From the NCBI RefSeq assembly GCF_030012525.1, contig NZ_CP124855.1, forward strand, positions 2,170,001-2,234,000: a DNA stretch of 64,000 nucleotides, read 5' to 3'. The notes beneath the pieces are model-generated. The model was not told the DNA's origin. It made no database searches and saw only the letters and a program-made list of their open reading frames with translations. This document shows, piece by piece, positions 52,428 to 61,295 of the stretch. The position numbers and the translations under genes were made by a program. This DNA is from Chryseobacterium gotjawalense. GTDB lineage: Bacteria; Bacteroidota; Bacteroidia; Flavobacteriales; Weeksellaceae. Position 1 is the first letter of the stretch. The number at the start of each line of letters is the position of its first letter.

Positions 52428-54125
52428 ATGAAATTTTTACCAACTCTTTTCCTTTTTATTTCATCAATTCTTTTCTCCCAATCCCAATTCCAAACCCCTT
52501 ACGAAAAAGGAAACGGAAACCAAACCACCACTTATGATGAAATGGTGAAATTCTATGATGATTTGGCCCAAAATTTCAAAACCATTTCCGTAGAGTCTTT
52601 CGGAACGGATGATAATGGCGAACCGATAAAAGTGGTAATATTTAATCCGTCAAAAAATAAAGAGGTCCCCACAATCTTTATCAACAACGGAATCCATCCC
52701 GGCGAACCCGACGGAATTGATGCCACCATGATGATGATGAGGGATTTCGCCACCGGGAAAATTTCGGTCAAAGATTTAAAAATTGTCGTGATTCAAGCGT
52801 ATAATATTTCGGGGATGTTGCGGAGAGGAAAATTCAGCCGCGCCAACCAAAACGGGCCTGAAGAATATGGGTTTCGTGGGAATGCGAGAAATTATGATTT
52901 GAACCGTGATTTCATTAAAAATGATACCGAAAATGCCAAAGCTTTTCAACAAATTTTTCAATATTTCAAACCGATTTATTTTATTGATAATCATGTAAGT
53001 AACGGCGCAGATTATCAGTATTTATTCACCTATATTTCTACCAATAAAGAACGTTTGGGAAAAACTTTGGGAACTTATTTTAATGAAAAAATGCAGCCGG
53101 AGATTATAAAGACTTTAGAAAAAAAAGGGATTTTATCCACGCCTTACGTCAATATTCATGGCGATTCTCCGGATGAAGGTTTTCCAACTTTTATGGATTC
53201 GCCGAGATATGCGACAGGTTATACCACGCTTTTTAACACGATGGGAACGGTTGCCGAAACGCACATGTTGAAACCTTATAAAGATCGTGTTCGTGCGACT
53301 TATGAAAATATGTTGAGTTCCATTGATTATACTTCAAAAAACGCCCGGGAAATTCAAAAATTAATGGTTGAAAGTTTGAAAAATTATCAGCCAAAAATGA
53401 AATATCCCATTCAGTGGAAAGTGGATAGCACGAAATTTAAAATGATCGATTTTAAAGGTTTTGAAGCCGGAAAAAAAATGAGCGAAGTTTCCGGGAAACC
53501 CAGACTTTTCTATGACAGAAACAAACCATTTACCAGAAAAGTAAAGTTTTACGACCAATATATCGCGACAAAAGAAATTGCGGTTCCCAACTATTACGTA
53601 ATTCCAAAATCGGAGAAAAAAGTGGTCGAATATTTGAAAAGAAATAATATTGCGATGAAAGAAATGAAGCAAGATTCTACCATTTTCGCGCAACAATACA
53701 GGGTTTCGGATTTCAAAACGGTGAAAAATCCGTACGAAGGACATTATCTTCATTACGACACGCAAGTGAAATCTGACACGAAAAATTTTAAATTCAGAAA
53801 AGGCGATTTATTGGTTTCTACCAGGCAAAATGGCGTAAAATATTTACTCGAAACTTTAGAACCGGAAGCGACTGATTCTTTCTTCAACTGGAATTTCTTT
53901 GATGGAATTCTGGGACAGAAAGAATATTACTCCGATTACGTTTTCGAAGATACCGCCGCAGATTTGGTGAAAAACAATCAGGTTTTAAGAACAGCTTTTG
54001 AAATGGAAAAAATAGCAAATCCCGACTTTGCAAAAGATGGAAAAGCCCAATTAGAATGGGTTTATAAGCATTCTGAATATTACGAAGGAAGTGTTGGAAC
54101 TTATCCGATCTACAGAATTCAATAG
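52428..54125 (+). CDS. M14 family zinc carboxypeptidase, secreted
   Basis: The 565-residue protein has a signal peptide (about 1-18, FISSILFSQSQ). The M14 peptidase domain (about 25-300) shows the zinc motif in NNGIHPGEPDG (His and Glu about 85-88), NYDLNRDF, the second His in FIDNHVSNGADY (about 188) and the catalytic Glu in TVAETHMLK (about 280). The C-terminal 260 residues are an extra region of unknown fold. It should release amino acids from peptides or cell wall fragments in the periplasm or outside. It is a single gene. Confidence 0.92.
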   Translation: MKFLPTLFLFISSILFSQSQFQTPYEKGNGNQTTTYDEMVKFYDDLAQNFKTISVESFGTDDNGEPIKVVIFNPSKNKEVPTIFINNGIHPGEPDGIDATMMMMRDFATGKISVKDLKIVVIQAYNISGMLRRGKFSRANQNGPEEYGFRGNARNYDLNRDFIKNDTENAKAFQQIFQYFKPIYFIDNHVSNGADYQYLFTYISTNKERLGKTLGTYFNEKMQPEIIKTLEKKGILSTPYVNIHGDSPDEGFPTFMDSPRYATGYTTLFNTMGTVAETHMLKPYKDRVRATYENMLSSIDYTSKNAREIQKLMVESLKNYQPKMKYPIQWKVDSTKFKMIDFKGFEAGKKMSEVSGKPRLFYDRNKPFTRKVKFYDQYIATKEIAVPNYYVIPKSEKKVVEYLKRNNIAMKEMKQDSTIFAQQYRVSDFKTVKNPYEGHYLHYDTQVKSDTKNFKFRKGDLLVSTRQNGVKYLLETLEPEATDSFFNWNFFDGILGQKEYYSDYVFEDTAADLVKNNQVLRTAFEMEKIANPDFAKDGKAQLEWVYKHSEYYEGSVGTYPIYRIQ

Positions 54126-54301
54126 AAACAAAAAAGCCATTTTTCGATATTTCTTAACCACAAAAGTCACAAAAGTTTACAATTAAAGTATTTTTAATAA
54201 CAGCTTAAAGGAAAAATAAGATTAAGCATTCTTCTTATTTTTTCTTTAAAACGCTAATTTTAGATTATTGAAAATCAATATTTTTGTGACTTAGAAACTA
54301 C

Positions 54302-55183
54302 TTATTTCGGTAAACCTTTTTTCAAGGCGTAATTCGCCCGTTCGATGGCTTTTTTCTCTTTCCAGTCCATGTATTTTTTCTTGAATCTGCTTTTCATAAA
54401 ATTGTCGAAATTCCTTTGTATGGTAAGATTCCACAACGAATGCGCTTTTACCGCCCAGGATTTGTCCCAGGCTCTTTGAGAGATCGAAAAACTGCCGTCG
54501 AGGTATTTCATATAATGCCACCAGCCGGTCGGCATAAACAGCGTGTCGCCGTGCTCCAGGAAACATTCGATTCCTTCTACGCCGTTTAACGCGGGAAATT
54601 TTTCGAAATCCGGATGGGCAATATCGTAATCTTCTAATGCGTAAGTCGCGTACGGAATTTTATAAAGCCGGTCTTTCCATTTGTAATCGAAAAGCAAAAT
54701 ATGTTTTCTGCCATTAAAATGGGTGTGGAAAATATGCGCCAAATCAATATCGAAGTGGAGGAAAGTTTCGGATCCCTTGCCGCCGAAAAACATGTTGGGG
54801 TATTTGTCGAGAAAACCACCCATTAAATCTTTTGGAGAAATATAATCCTCTAAAAGTTTCGGAGCCTCTTTTATGGGATCGAAAAGAAAAATGCGCAGAT
54901 CGGTTGGTTTTTCATTAATTAAATCGATATAATCTGTAAACTTCATCTTCTGTGCCGATGAATTAATGGGCGCGGCCGGATCAGCTTTCGAAGAATCATA
55001 AAGCGGAACTTCAACATCTCCCACCTTTTCTTTCATATATTCCATGGTCCATTTTTCGTACGCAGGCCAGTTTTTCGCCATATTCTTAATAACCACCGGT
55101 TTTCTTGGCAGCAGATATTTTTCGCGAAATTCTTCTTTGGTGATCGATTCCAGAATATCAATCGGTTGTAAGTGAAGTCCCAT
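54302..55183 (-). CDS. Cupin-like (JmjC-type) 2-oxoglutarate oxygenase
   Basis: The 293-residue protein starts at the ATG ending at 55183; a TTG three codons upstream is less likely. It matches the Cupin_8/JmjC group: PVVIKNMAKNWPAYEKWT near the N-terminus, the iron ligands in FLHFDIDLAHIFHTHFNGRK (HxD at about 150), and the distal histidine in LFMPTGWWHYMKYL (about 235). Family members hydroxylate proteins using Fe(II) and 2-oxoglutarate; the target is unknown. The 176-bp spacer downstream holds only a distant 11-bp inverted pair (AAGTCACAAAA, 54164 and 54282). Confidence 0.87.
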   Translation of the reverse strand: MGLHLQPIDILESITKEEFREKYLLPRKPVVIKNMAKNWPAYEKWTMEYMKEKVGDVEVPLYDSSKADPAAPINSSAQKMKFTDYIDLINEKPTDLRIFLFDPIKEAPKLLEDYISPKDLMGGFLDKYPNMFFGGKGSETFLHFDIDLAHIFHTHFNGRKHILLFDYKWKDRLYKIPYATYALEDYDIAHPDFEKFPALNGVEGIECFLEHGDTLFMPTGWWHYMKYLDGSFSISQRAWDKSWAVKAHSLWNLTIQRNFDNFMKSRFKKKYMDWKEKKAIERANYALKKGLPK

Positions 55184-55202
55184 ATTGAGCAATGTTAGAG
55201 GG

Positions 55203-55210
55203 CAAAATTA
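55203..55210 (-). promoter_or_regulatory. Putative promoter of the cupin-like gene
   Basis: Minus-strand TAATTTTG fits TAnnTTTG, 19 bp before the ATG. Confidence 0.45.
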
Positions 55211-55346
55211 CTAAAAAAAAGATTTCGCCATCAATTTATGTTAAAACTGTAAATAAGAACATTCTTTAACTTTCTGCTGAATCTGGCATCTTATCACTTG
55301 TGTGTAACAAACAGTGTGATTAAAGTACTCATTAATAAATGTTTTC

Positions 55347-58043
55347 ATGAAAAAAATTTCGACTCTTTTTATTTTGTTTATTTCTGTATTGACCTGGGCG
55401 CAGTCTTCCATCAGTGGAAAAATTTTAGATACTGACGGTCAGCCGATTCCCAGTGCAAGCGTCACTGTAGAAGAACCGGGGAAAGATGCAATTATCGCTT
55501 ATTCGATTACCAATTCTAAAGGGGAGTTTAAGGTAACTTTTACTTCGGCAGAGCAAAATGTGGATGTGAAGGTCAAAGCCTTTAATCAAAAACCTTTGCA
55601 GAAAGTGGTTAAAAATGAAAATCAAACGCAGAATTTTACTTTGCAAGACGACGCTACGGAAATCAAAGAGGTGAAGCTGAAGGCGAAAATGATTACCAAA
55701 AGAGGAGATACTATTTCTTATGATATTAAAGCTTTTGAAAGCAAGTCAGACCGTACGCTTTCCGATGTTTTGAAAAAAATCCCGGGAATCGACGTGAATA
55801 AAGATGGAACCGTTCTTTATCAGGGCGAACCGATCAATAAATTCTATGTCAACGGAAAAGATTTGATGGAAGGCGGTTACGGAACCATTAACAATTCTTT
55901 GCCAACCGGAGCGGTATCAAAAGTGGAGGTGATGGAAAATCATCAGCCGGTAAAAATTCTACAGGATAAAGTACCTTCTGAAAGCGCTGCCATTAATATA
56001 AAATTAAAGAAATCTGTAACCATGACCGGCCGCGGAGAAGTGGGAGCAGGACTGGATCCTTTGTTGTGGAATGTGAAATTAACTCCCATGTTTTTCGGTC
56101 AGAAAAACCAGTGGGTGGTGAATTACAAAGCGAATAATAACGGCGAAAGCGTGGAGAAGGAAGGGAATATTCTTTCGTTTGGAAACCGCTATGAAGGAAG
56201 AAGAGGAAATGTTTCCCAAAGTAAATGGCTGAATGTAGAAAATGCTTCCTCGCCCAATCTTCCGGAAAAGAGATATCTTATGAATAATGTACATTATTTT
56301 TCGGCTAATCTTTTGACCAATCCTTTTGACAATAAAGAATGGGAGCTTAAAGCCAATGCAAGTTATACCAATAATGCTGTTTCTCGGGAATCGTATTCTG
56401 AAACCAATAATTTTCTGAGTAATACCAAATATTCTACCAATATTCTAAATCATTTTTATACAGATAAGGCAAAAGGAGAAGTTATTTTTACAAAAAATGC
56501 AAAAAAAGGTTTCTTTAAAAATGTCACCACTTTTTCACAATTCTGGAATGCTGACCGGGCAAATGTGAATCAGAATGATATTTATGGAATCAGAAACGGC
56601 CAGGAAAGTTTAGAATCCCCAACTTCATCGTTTCAAAATTCATTAAGTACGATTATTCCGTGGAAAGAGAAACTGGTAAACCTCATGTCGTATATCAACT
56701 ATCAAAATGATAGACAAGCACTTGAAATTAATCCTTCCTCTTATCTTAAATTCAAAGATTTGAAAAATCCGGGACACTTCCTTTTTGAAAATACGGATAC
56801 TGTTATCCAGGATCTCAAAATTAAAACCTTAGATATTAACCATTCTGCAAGCGTAGGATTTTCTGCAAAAAAATGGACCTTCACGCCGGAAATTGGATTT
56901 AATTTTTCTACCAATCAGCTTGATACCGAACTTTCAACAGTGACCAATGGCATTCGTTCTCCTTACGGCAACGACTACAGAAATGATTTGAAGTTTACAG
57001 AAGCGATTCCTTATGCGACTTTAGGAATAAACTATAGAAGCGATGCCTGGATGCTTTATTCGCAGTTTCCCTTTAATTTTAACAGCATTAAGGCTCAGGA
57101 TCCAGATAGAAACGTTTCGAAAAGCATCAATAAATTGACTTTTGAACCGACGCTTTTTGCACAATATACTTTCGCATCTTTCTGGAAAGCAAGTGCAAAT
57201 GCAAATCTGAATTATAATTTCGGAAACACCAGTGATAATTATGCAGGGTTTATTTTTTCTTCACCGACTTCTCCTTCTGCAATGTCGGCCAATAATCCAA
57301 TTCCGGAAACAATAGCAAAATCAGTTGGATCGAAATTAGAATACAGAAATCCTTTGAATAATTTATTCTTTAATGTTAATTACCGGTACAGTAAAACGAA
57401 CCGAAATATCATTGGGAATTCTATTAATGACGGGTCAGGATTTGTTCTTACCAGTTTTAGAGAATTAGACAACCAGAGTAATTCTAATTCAATGGGTGCC
57501 GAAATCGGTAAATACCTTCCCAAGTTTAAAACCAATACCTCTTTTAGTTTTAATAATACACTTTCAAAGACTGATGCTTTAACCACCGATCAAAACGACG
57601 TTCCTTACTTCTTTGTAAACAAAAGCAACTCACAAAGTTTAGGATTTAAATTTAATAACACTTACTTTTCCTGGATGAGTGTGGATTATAACCTGTCTTT
57701 TTCTTGGAACCATCAGCAAAATCAATTCAACGATTCGAAGAATTCTGGATTTAACCATAACTTAAGCACCTATTTCTATCCGGTTGAAAACCATACCATC
57801 GGTTTTAACTGGGATCAGATCAATTCGGGAAATAATCTTACGAGTTACCATAACGGGTTTTACGATGTATCTTATCAATATACCTGGGCAAAAAAGAAGA
57901 TTGATTTTGAATTAAAGTGGTTGAATATTGGCAATAGAAAAGTTTTTGAAAGATTTTCAACTAGTACTATTTCAGACAGCTATACCAGAATGCAACTGCG
58001 ACCGCGACAGATAATGTTTACCGTTAAATTTAATTTTAAATAA
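55347..58043 (+). CDS. TonB-dependent receptor-like outer membrane barrel protein
   Basis: The 898-residue protein has a signal peptide (about 1-18), then a carboxypeptidase-regulatory-like domain (about 20-95, SISGKILDTDGQPIPSASVT). A plug-like region follows with TLSDVLKKIPGIDVNKDGTV and GAVSKVEVMENHQPVKIL, then a large beta-barrel to the C-terminus, which ends FTVKFNFK. No clear TonB box is visible at the N-terminus. It lies 8 bp upstream of a GLPGLI protein gene, a pairing seen often in flavobacteria. The ligand is unknown. Confidence 0.88.
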   Translation: MKKISTLFILFISVLTWAQSSISGKILDTDGQPIPSASVTVEEPGKDAIIAYSITNSKGEFKVTFTSAEQNVDVKVKAFNQKPLQKVVKNENQTQNFTLQDDATEIKEVKLKAKMITKRGDTISYDIKAFESKSDRTLSDVLKKIPGIDVNKDGTVLYQGEPINKFYVNGKDLMEGGYGTINNSLPTGAVSKVEVMENHQPVKILQDKVPSESAAINIKLKKSVTMTGRGEVGAGLDPLLWNVKLTPMFFGQKNQWVVNYKANNNGESVEKEGNILSFGNRYEGRRGNVSQSKWLNVENASSPNLPEKRYLMNNVHYFSANLLTNPFDNKEWELKANASYTNNAVSRESYSETNNFLSNTKYSTNILNHFYTDKAKGEVIFTKNAKKGFFKNVTTFSQFWNADRANVNQNDIYGIRNGQESLESPTSSFQNSLSTIIPWKEKLVNLMSYINYQNDRQALEINPSSYLKFKDLKNPGHFLFENTDTVIQDLKIKTLDINHSASVGFSAKKWTFTPEIGFNFSTNQLDTELSTVTNGIRSPYGNDYRNDLKFTEAIPYATLGINYRSDAWMLYSQFPFNFNSIKAQDPDRNVSKSINKLTFEPTLFAQYTFASFWKASANANLNYNFGNTSDNYAGFIFSSPTSPSAMSANNPIPETIAKSVGSKLEYRNPLNNLFFNVNYRYSKTNRNIIGNSINDGSGFVLTSFRELDNQSNSNSMGAEIGKYLPKFKTNTSFSFNNTLSKTDALTTDQNDVPYFFVNKSNSQSLGFKFNNTYFSWMSVDYNLSFSWNHQQNQFNDSKNSGFNHNLSTYFYPVENHTIGFNWDQINSGNNLTSYHNGFYDVSYQYTWAKKKIDFELKWLNIGNRKVFERFSTSTISDSYTRMQLRPRQIMFTVKFNFK

Positions 58044-58051
58044 AATCAACC

Positions 58052-58924
58052 ATGAAAAAATTAGCAACTTTATTTCTTTTATTGGGTTTAATGGTTTCAG
58101 CACAAAACAACCGGGTGATTTATGAATATAAATTCCGTCCGGATTCTACCAAAACCGACAGTTTGAAAACCGAATGGATGTATCTGGATATCAATAAAAA
58201 TGGGTCCAAATATTATAGTAAAAAAACATTTGATAACGATTCTATCATAAACGAAAGTATCAAGAAACAAATGGCTTCGGGAATGAAGAGTATTTCAGTT
58301 TCAAGACAAAGTTTTGGCGGTGAAGTAAGTGGTGAAGTAGAAAAAATCTATCCGGAATACAAAACATTTCTGATCGCGAATGTTGGAAATGATTCTTATA
58401 AAGTAGCAGAAGACCGAAAACCCAACTGGAAAATTTTATCCGAGAAAAAACAGCTGGGAACCTTCAGCGTTCAAAAAGCAACCACCGATTTTGCCGGAAG
58501 AAAGTGGACGGCATGGTTCACAACCGATGTCCCGGTTCAGGACGGACCGTATAAGTTTTCCGGCCTTCCGGGATTAATTGTCGAAATGTCCGACCAAACT
58601 GGAAGCCACCAGATGGAACTGAAAGGAATTAAAAAAATCCCTGAAATCGCACCGGAAGAACTCAATACCCAGGGAAAAGATATTCCGTTTACCAGGAAAA
58701 AGCCGATTGAAGTTAATCGCAAACAATATGTGAAACAGCTGAGTCAGCATGAAAATGATCCCGTTCAGGGAATGCGGGAAATTCTTTCCAGGCCTAATTC
58801 GAAAGTGATGATCAACGTGAATGGCAAAGAAATATCGGAGCCGAAAGAAGTCCTCCGCGAACTCGAGAAAAACGCAAAAGAGGAAATGAAAAGAAACAAC
58901 AATAAAATCGAACTGATTCCCTAA
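58052..58924 (+). CDS. GLPGLI family protein 1
   Basis: The 290-residue secreted protein (signal about 1-17, ending VSAQ) carries the family hallmark GPYKFSGLPGLIVEMSDQTG at about 165-184, preceded by FAGRKWTAWFTTDVPVQDGP. The C-terminal part is charged, with RKKPIEVNRKQY and a basic, Asn-rich end. GLPGLI proteins have no known function and usually lie next to TonB-receptor-like barrels, as here (8 bp). A terminator follows, so these two genes form one unit. Confidence 0.92.
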   Translation: MKKLATLFLLLGLMVSAQNNRVIYEYKFRPDSTKTDSLKTEWMYLDINKNGSKYYSKKTFDNDSIINESIKKQMASGMKSISVSRQSFGGEVSGEVEKIYPEYKTFLIANVGNDSYKVAEDRKPNWKILSEKKQLGTFSVQKATTDFAGRKWTAWFTTDVPVQDGPYKFSGLPGLIVEMSDQTGSHQMELKGIKKIPEIAPEELNTQGKDIPFTRKKPIEVNRKQYVKQLSQHENDPVQGMREILSRPNSKVMINVNGKEISEPKEVLRELEKNAKEEMKRNNNKIELIP

Positions 58925-58933
58925 TTAAAATTG

Positions 58934-58963
58934 AAAACCCGCTTTATTCCTAAGGCGGGTTTT
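58934..58963 (+). terminator. Terminator after GLPGLI gene 1
   Basis: Hairpin AAAACCCGC ... GCGGGTTTT with a T run; 10 bp after the stop and also near the 3' end of the convergent DinB gene. Confidence 0.8.
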
Positions 58964-58982
58964 ATTATTTATCATTTCAACA

Positions 58983-59480
58983 CTAAGAAGTTTTTTCGTC
59001 AGCAGTCGGCCCATAACTTCCCGGCACCGGAATATCGTTCAACCTGTAATAAACACCCAATTGCGCACGGTGATGGGTGATTTGGTTCAGTGCATGCCGA
59101 ATTGCTTCATATTTGTTATAATCCGCCAGCACCTGGTCTCCCATATTCATCGTCCATCTTCCGTCGAGCGCTTCTTCTGTTAAATTCTCTAACGCATTTT
59201 TCGAAGTAGTATAATCGTCATTCAGTTTTTGTTGCAGTTCAGCTTTTGTGTTGAGAACGGTTGGTTGATAATCACCTGCAGCAAAATCAAGTTTGTCGGT
59301 TTTCAGGATATAATCCGGCCAGCCAAAAACTTCTACAATATGCGTGGCCAGTGGCATCATTTTCATGCTTTTTTCGTGAGGGGCAAAATCATTTTTTCCT
59401 TCCGGGAAACGGTCGATAAATTTTTTGGTCGTTTCGTATTCCTGCTGCAGTTCTTTTTTTAAAATCGGTAAAGTGTTCAT
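58983..59480 (-). CDS. DinB family protein
   Basis: The 165-residue protein is a four-helix-bundle DinB/YfiT-like protein. The metal-binding type histidines appear in PLATHIVEVFGW (about 47) and ALNQITHHRAQLGVYYRL (about 137-141). It has no signal peptide. Family members include metal-dependent thiol transferases and DNA-damage-induced proteins; the function of this one is not apparent. It lies between two GLPGLI genes on the opposite strand. Confidence 0.88.
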   Translation of the reverse strand: MNTLPILKKELQQEYETTKKFIDRFPEGKNDFAPHEKSMKMMPLATHIVEVFGWPDYILKTDKLDFAAGDYQPTVLNTKAELQQKLNDDYTTSKNALENLTEEALDGRWTMNMGDQVLADYNKYEAIRHALNQITHHRAQLGVYYRLNDIPVPGSYGPTADEKTS

Positions 59481-59582
59481 GTGTTTTAATTTTTAAACAA
59501 TAAAGTTAAAATGAAATTCCGACCTGAAAGTCACAATGAATTATAAATTAATCTTAAAATTTTGTAACAAATCTTTTAAAAA

Positions 59583-59608
59583 GTTTACTAACTAATTAAA
59601 TAGTAAAC
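59583..59608. promoter_or_regulatory. Inverted repeat at the start of GLPGLI gene 2
   Basis: GTTTACTA ... TAGTAAAC, a perfect 8-bp inverted repeat with a 10-nt loop, ends on the base before the ATG. It could be an operator or an RNA hairpin that affects translation. Confidence 0.5.
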
Positions 59609-60502
59609 ATGAAAAAGATATTCACAGTATTTGCATTCACGGCATTTTTTGCTTTAAATGCACAAGAAACAGCCAACCGGTTCTTTTATGAATTAACTTT
59701 TAAACCAAAGAAAGATTCAGTGAAATTGGATAAAGTGATGACGATTTTGGACATCACCAAAGACAAATCTATTTACCGCGATTATACTTCTGTAGCACAA
59801 GATTCAATTGCAAAGATTTATGTTGAGGAAATGAAAAAATCAGGAGTGTATAAAGATCCTACTGGTGTTTTCACTACACCTAAATTTTCTTTTAAAGTTG
59901 AAAAGTCATATCCTGAAATGAAGGAAACCTTTGTTGATCAAATAATTAATGGGTTTTCGCCTGTTTCGATAGGATATTTAGAAGAACCTAATTTTAATTG
60001 GAATATTTCATTGGAGAAAGAAAAAATAGGTGATTATAATACTCAGAAAGCAACCATAGATTTTGGTGGTAGAAAATGGACGGCTTGGTTTAGTTCAGAT
60101 ATTCCATTACAAGATGGGCCGTATAAATTTAAAGGTTTGCCTGGCTTAATTGTAAAAGTTGTAGATTCTGAAAATAATTATTCTTGGGTTTTGAAAGGAA
60201 ATAAAAAAGTAGAGAATTTCGAAGAGTTATCCTATTTAGAAAAGCTAGTTCCAGGAAGTGGCGGAAAATTGACTACAGTATCACGAGAGAAATTTGAATC
60301 AACGTTTTCATCATTTAAAAAAGACCCTTTTTCTTCAATTCGTCCGATGCTATCACAAGAAATGCTTTCGCAAAAAGTACCAGGAACTGATATAACAATT
60401 GGTGATATGGTGAAAAAACAGGAAAAGTCTTATCGTGAATTTTTTAATGCGAACAATAATCCGATAGAAATTCAACAAGATACGCGCAAAAACAAAGAAT
60501 AG
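59609..60502 (+). CDS. GLPGLI family protein 2
   Basis: The 297-residue secreted protein (signal about 1-18, ending ALNAQ) has the hallmark GPYKFKGLPGLIVKVVDSEN at about 167-186 after FGGRKWTAWFSSDIPLQDGP. It is clearly homologous to the gene 0.7 kb upstream, but its coding sequence looks more AT-rich by eye, so it may be an acquired paralogue rather than a recent duplicate. No TonB-like barrel is next to it; instead a small secreted protein follows 86 bp downstream. Confidence 0.92.
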   Translation: MKKIFTVFAFTAFFALNAQETANRFFYELTFKPKKDSVKLDKVMTILDITKDKSIYRDYTSVAQDSIAKIYVEEMKKSGVYKDPTGVFTTPKFSFKVEKSYPEMKETFVDQIINGFSPVSIGYLEEPNFNWNISLEKEKIGDYNTQKATIDFGGRKWTAWFSSDIPLQDGPYKFKGLPGLIVKVVDSENNYSWVLKGNKKVENFEELSYLEKLVPGSGGKLTTVSREKFESTFSSFKKDPFSSIRPMLSQEMLSQKVPGTDITIGDMVKKQEKSYREFFNANNNPIEIQQDTRKNKE

Positions 60503-60547
60503 AAAATAATTTTCCAATAATTAAATAAAAAAGACAATATTTATTAT

Positions 60548-60555
60548 TATATTTG
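60548..60555 (+). promoter_or_regulatory. Putative promoter of the small secreted protein
   Basis: TATATTTG fits TAnnTTTG, 33 bp before the chosen ATG. It overlaps the alternative upstream start, which argues for the downstream start. Confidence 0.5.
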
Positions 60556-60588
60556 ATGAATACAACAATCAAATTAAAATTATTAATT

Positions 60589-60867
60589 ATGAAAAAATTA
60601 TTAATGACATCTGTCTTATTATTTGGGGTGACAACATTTGTATTTGCAAATAATAAAGTTACGAATAATAGTGAAGTAACTAAGGAGAATGTTTTGAAAA
60701 CTGAAAAAACAATCCAATATGAACCTAAATCTGAAAAGATTGTCATCAGTATAAAATCAAAAATAATGATATCTGATTTAGAGCTATGTATAATGATATC
60801 AAATATGGCACCGCCTCCAGCGGGACCTTCAATAATGCAATGCTTAATGGCATATGGAGGTATTTGA
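60589..60867 (+). CDS. Small secreted protein with two C-terminal cysteines, unknown
   Basis: The 92-residue product (start at the ATG at 60589) has a clear signal peptide (about 1-20, TTFVFA/NN). The mature part of about 72 residues has a charged Asn/Lys/Glu-rich N-terminal half and a hydrophobic end, LCIMISNMAPPPAGPSIMQC followed by LMAYGGI. Two Cys flank a proline/glycine turn, which could form a disulfide loop of about 17 residues. I do not recognise it. It has its own promoter motif and a strong terminator, and lies just after a GLPGLI gene. Confidence 0.65.
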   Translation: MKKLLMTSVLLFGVTTFVFANNKVTNNSEVTKENVLKTEKTIQYEPKSEKIVISIKSKIMISDLELCIMISNMAPPPAGPSIMQCLMAYGGI

Positions 60868-60890
60868 TTTTGTATTGACAAAAATCGATA

Positions 60891-60924
60891 AAACCGATGT
60901 TTAAAAATAAACATCGGTTTTTTT
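60891..60924 (+). terminator. Terminator after the small secreted protein gene
   Basis: Perfect 13-bp hairpin AAACCGATGTTTA/TAAACATCGGTTT with AAAA loop and T run. Confidence 0.9.
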
Positions 60925-60977
60925 ATGACATCAATCATTCTACAAGATTTCCTTATTTAGATTAAATTTAAATAACG

Positions 60978-60985
60978 TATATTTG
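60978..60985 (+). promoter_or_regulatory. Putative promoter of the feo operon
   Basis: TATATTTG fits TAnnTTTG and lies 15 bp before the GTG at 61001. It covers the upstream TTG that would otherwise be a longer start. I see no clear Fur palindrome. Confidence 0.55.
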
Positions 60986-61000
60986 CGCATCAAAATTTTA

Positions 61001-61258
61001 GTGTTGAAAGGAGATAAATCAAATAAATTATGCTGTTTTCCCAGAAATAAATCGGGGAAAATTCTGGGCTATGAAAACGACGACCTCAGAATGCCCAATA
61101 AAATTATTGAAATGGGTCTGCTCCCCGAAACCGTTTTCAAAATCCTGTATCAGGCGCCGTTCAAAGGACCACTGTATATAGAGTTTGGTGACGAAAAAAG
61201 CAGAATTGCACTTCGCGAAGAAGAAGCGCAGTTTATCATCGTGGAAACTTTATCTTAA
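61001..61258 (+). CDS. feoA: Ferrous iron transport protein A
   Basis: FeoA is a small cytoplasmic SH3-like protein needed for FeoB activity. The product from the GTG at 61001 has 85 residues (a TTG one codon later is equally possible). It contains DDLRMPNKIIEMGLLPETVF and PLYIEFGDEKSRIALREEEA, the two conserved blocks of the FeoA fold. An upstream TTG in frame lies inside the promoter motif and was discarded. feoB starts 37 bp downstream. Confidence 0.88.
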   Translation: MLKGDKSNKLCCFPRNKSGKILGYENDDLRMPNKIIEMGLLPETVFKILYQAPFKGPLYIEFGDEKSRIALREEEAQFIIVETLS

Positions 61259-61295
61259 ACAATCACGGTAAATCTCAAATTAGATCGAGCGGAGA

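Noticed and set aside
60444..60938. Minus-strand frame of 164 codons opposite the small secreted protein
   Set aside because: It is a shadow across a GLPGLI 3' end, a terminator and a gene with a good signal peptide; its product is Phe/Ile/Asn-rich without a pattern.
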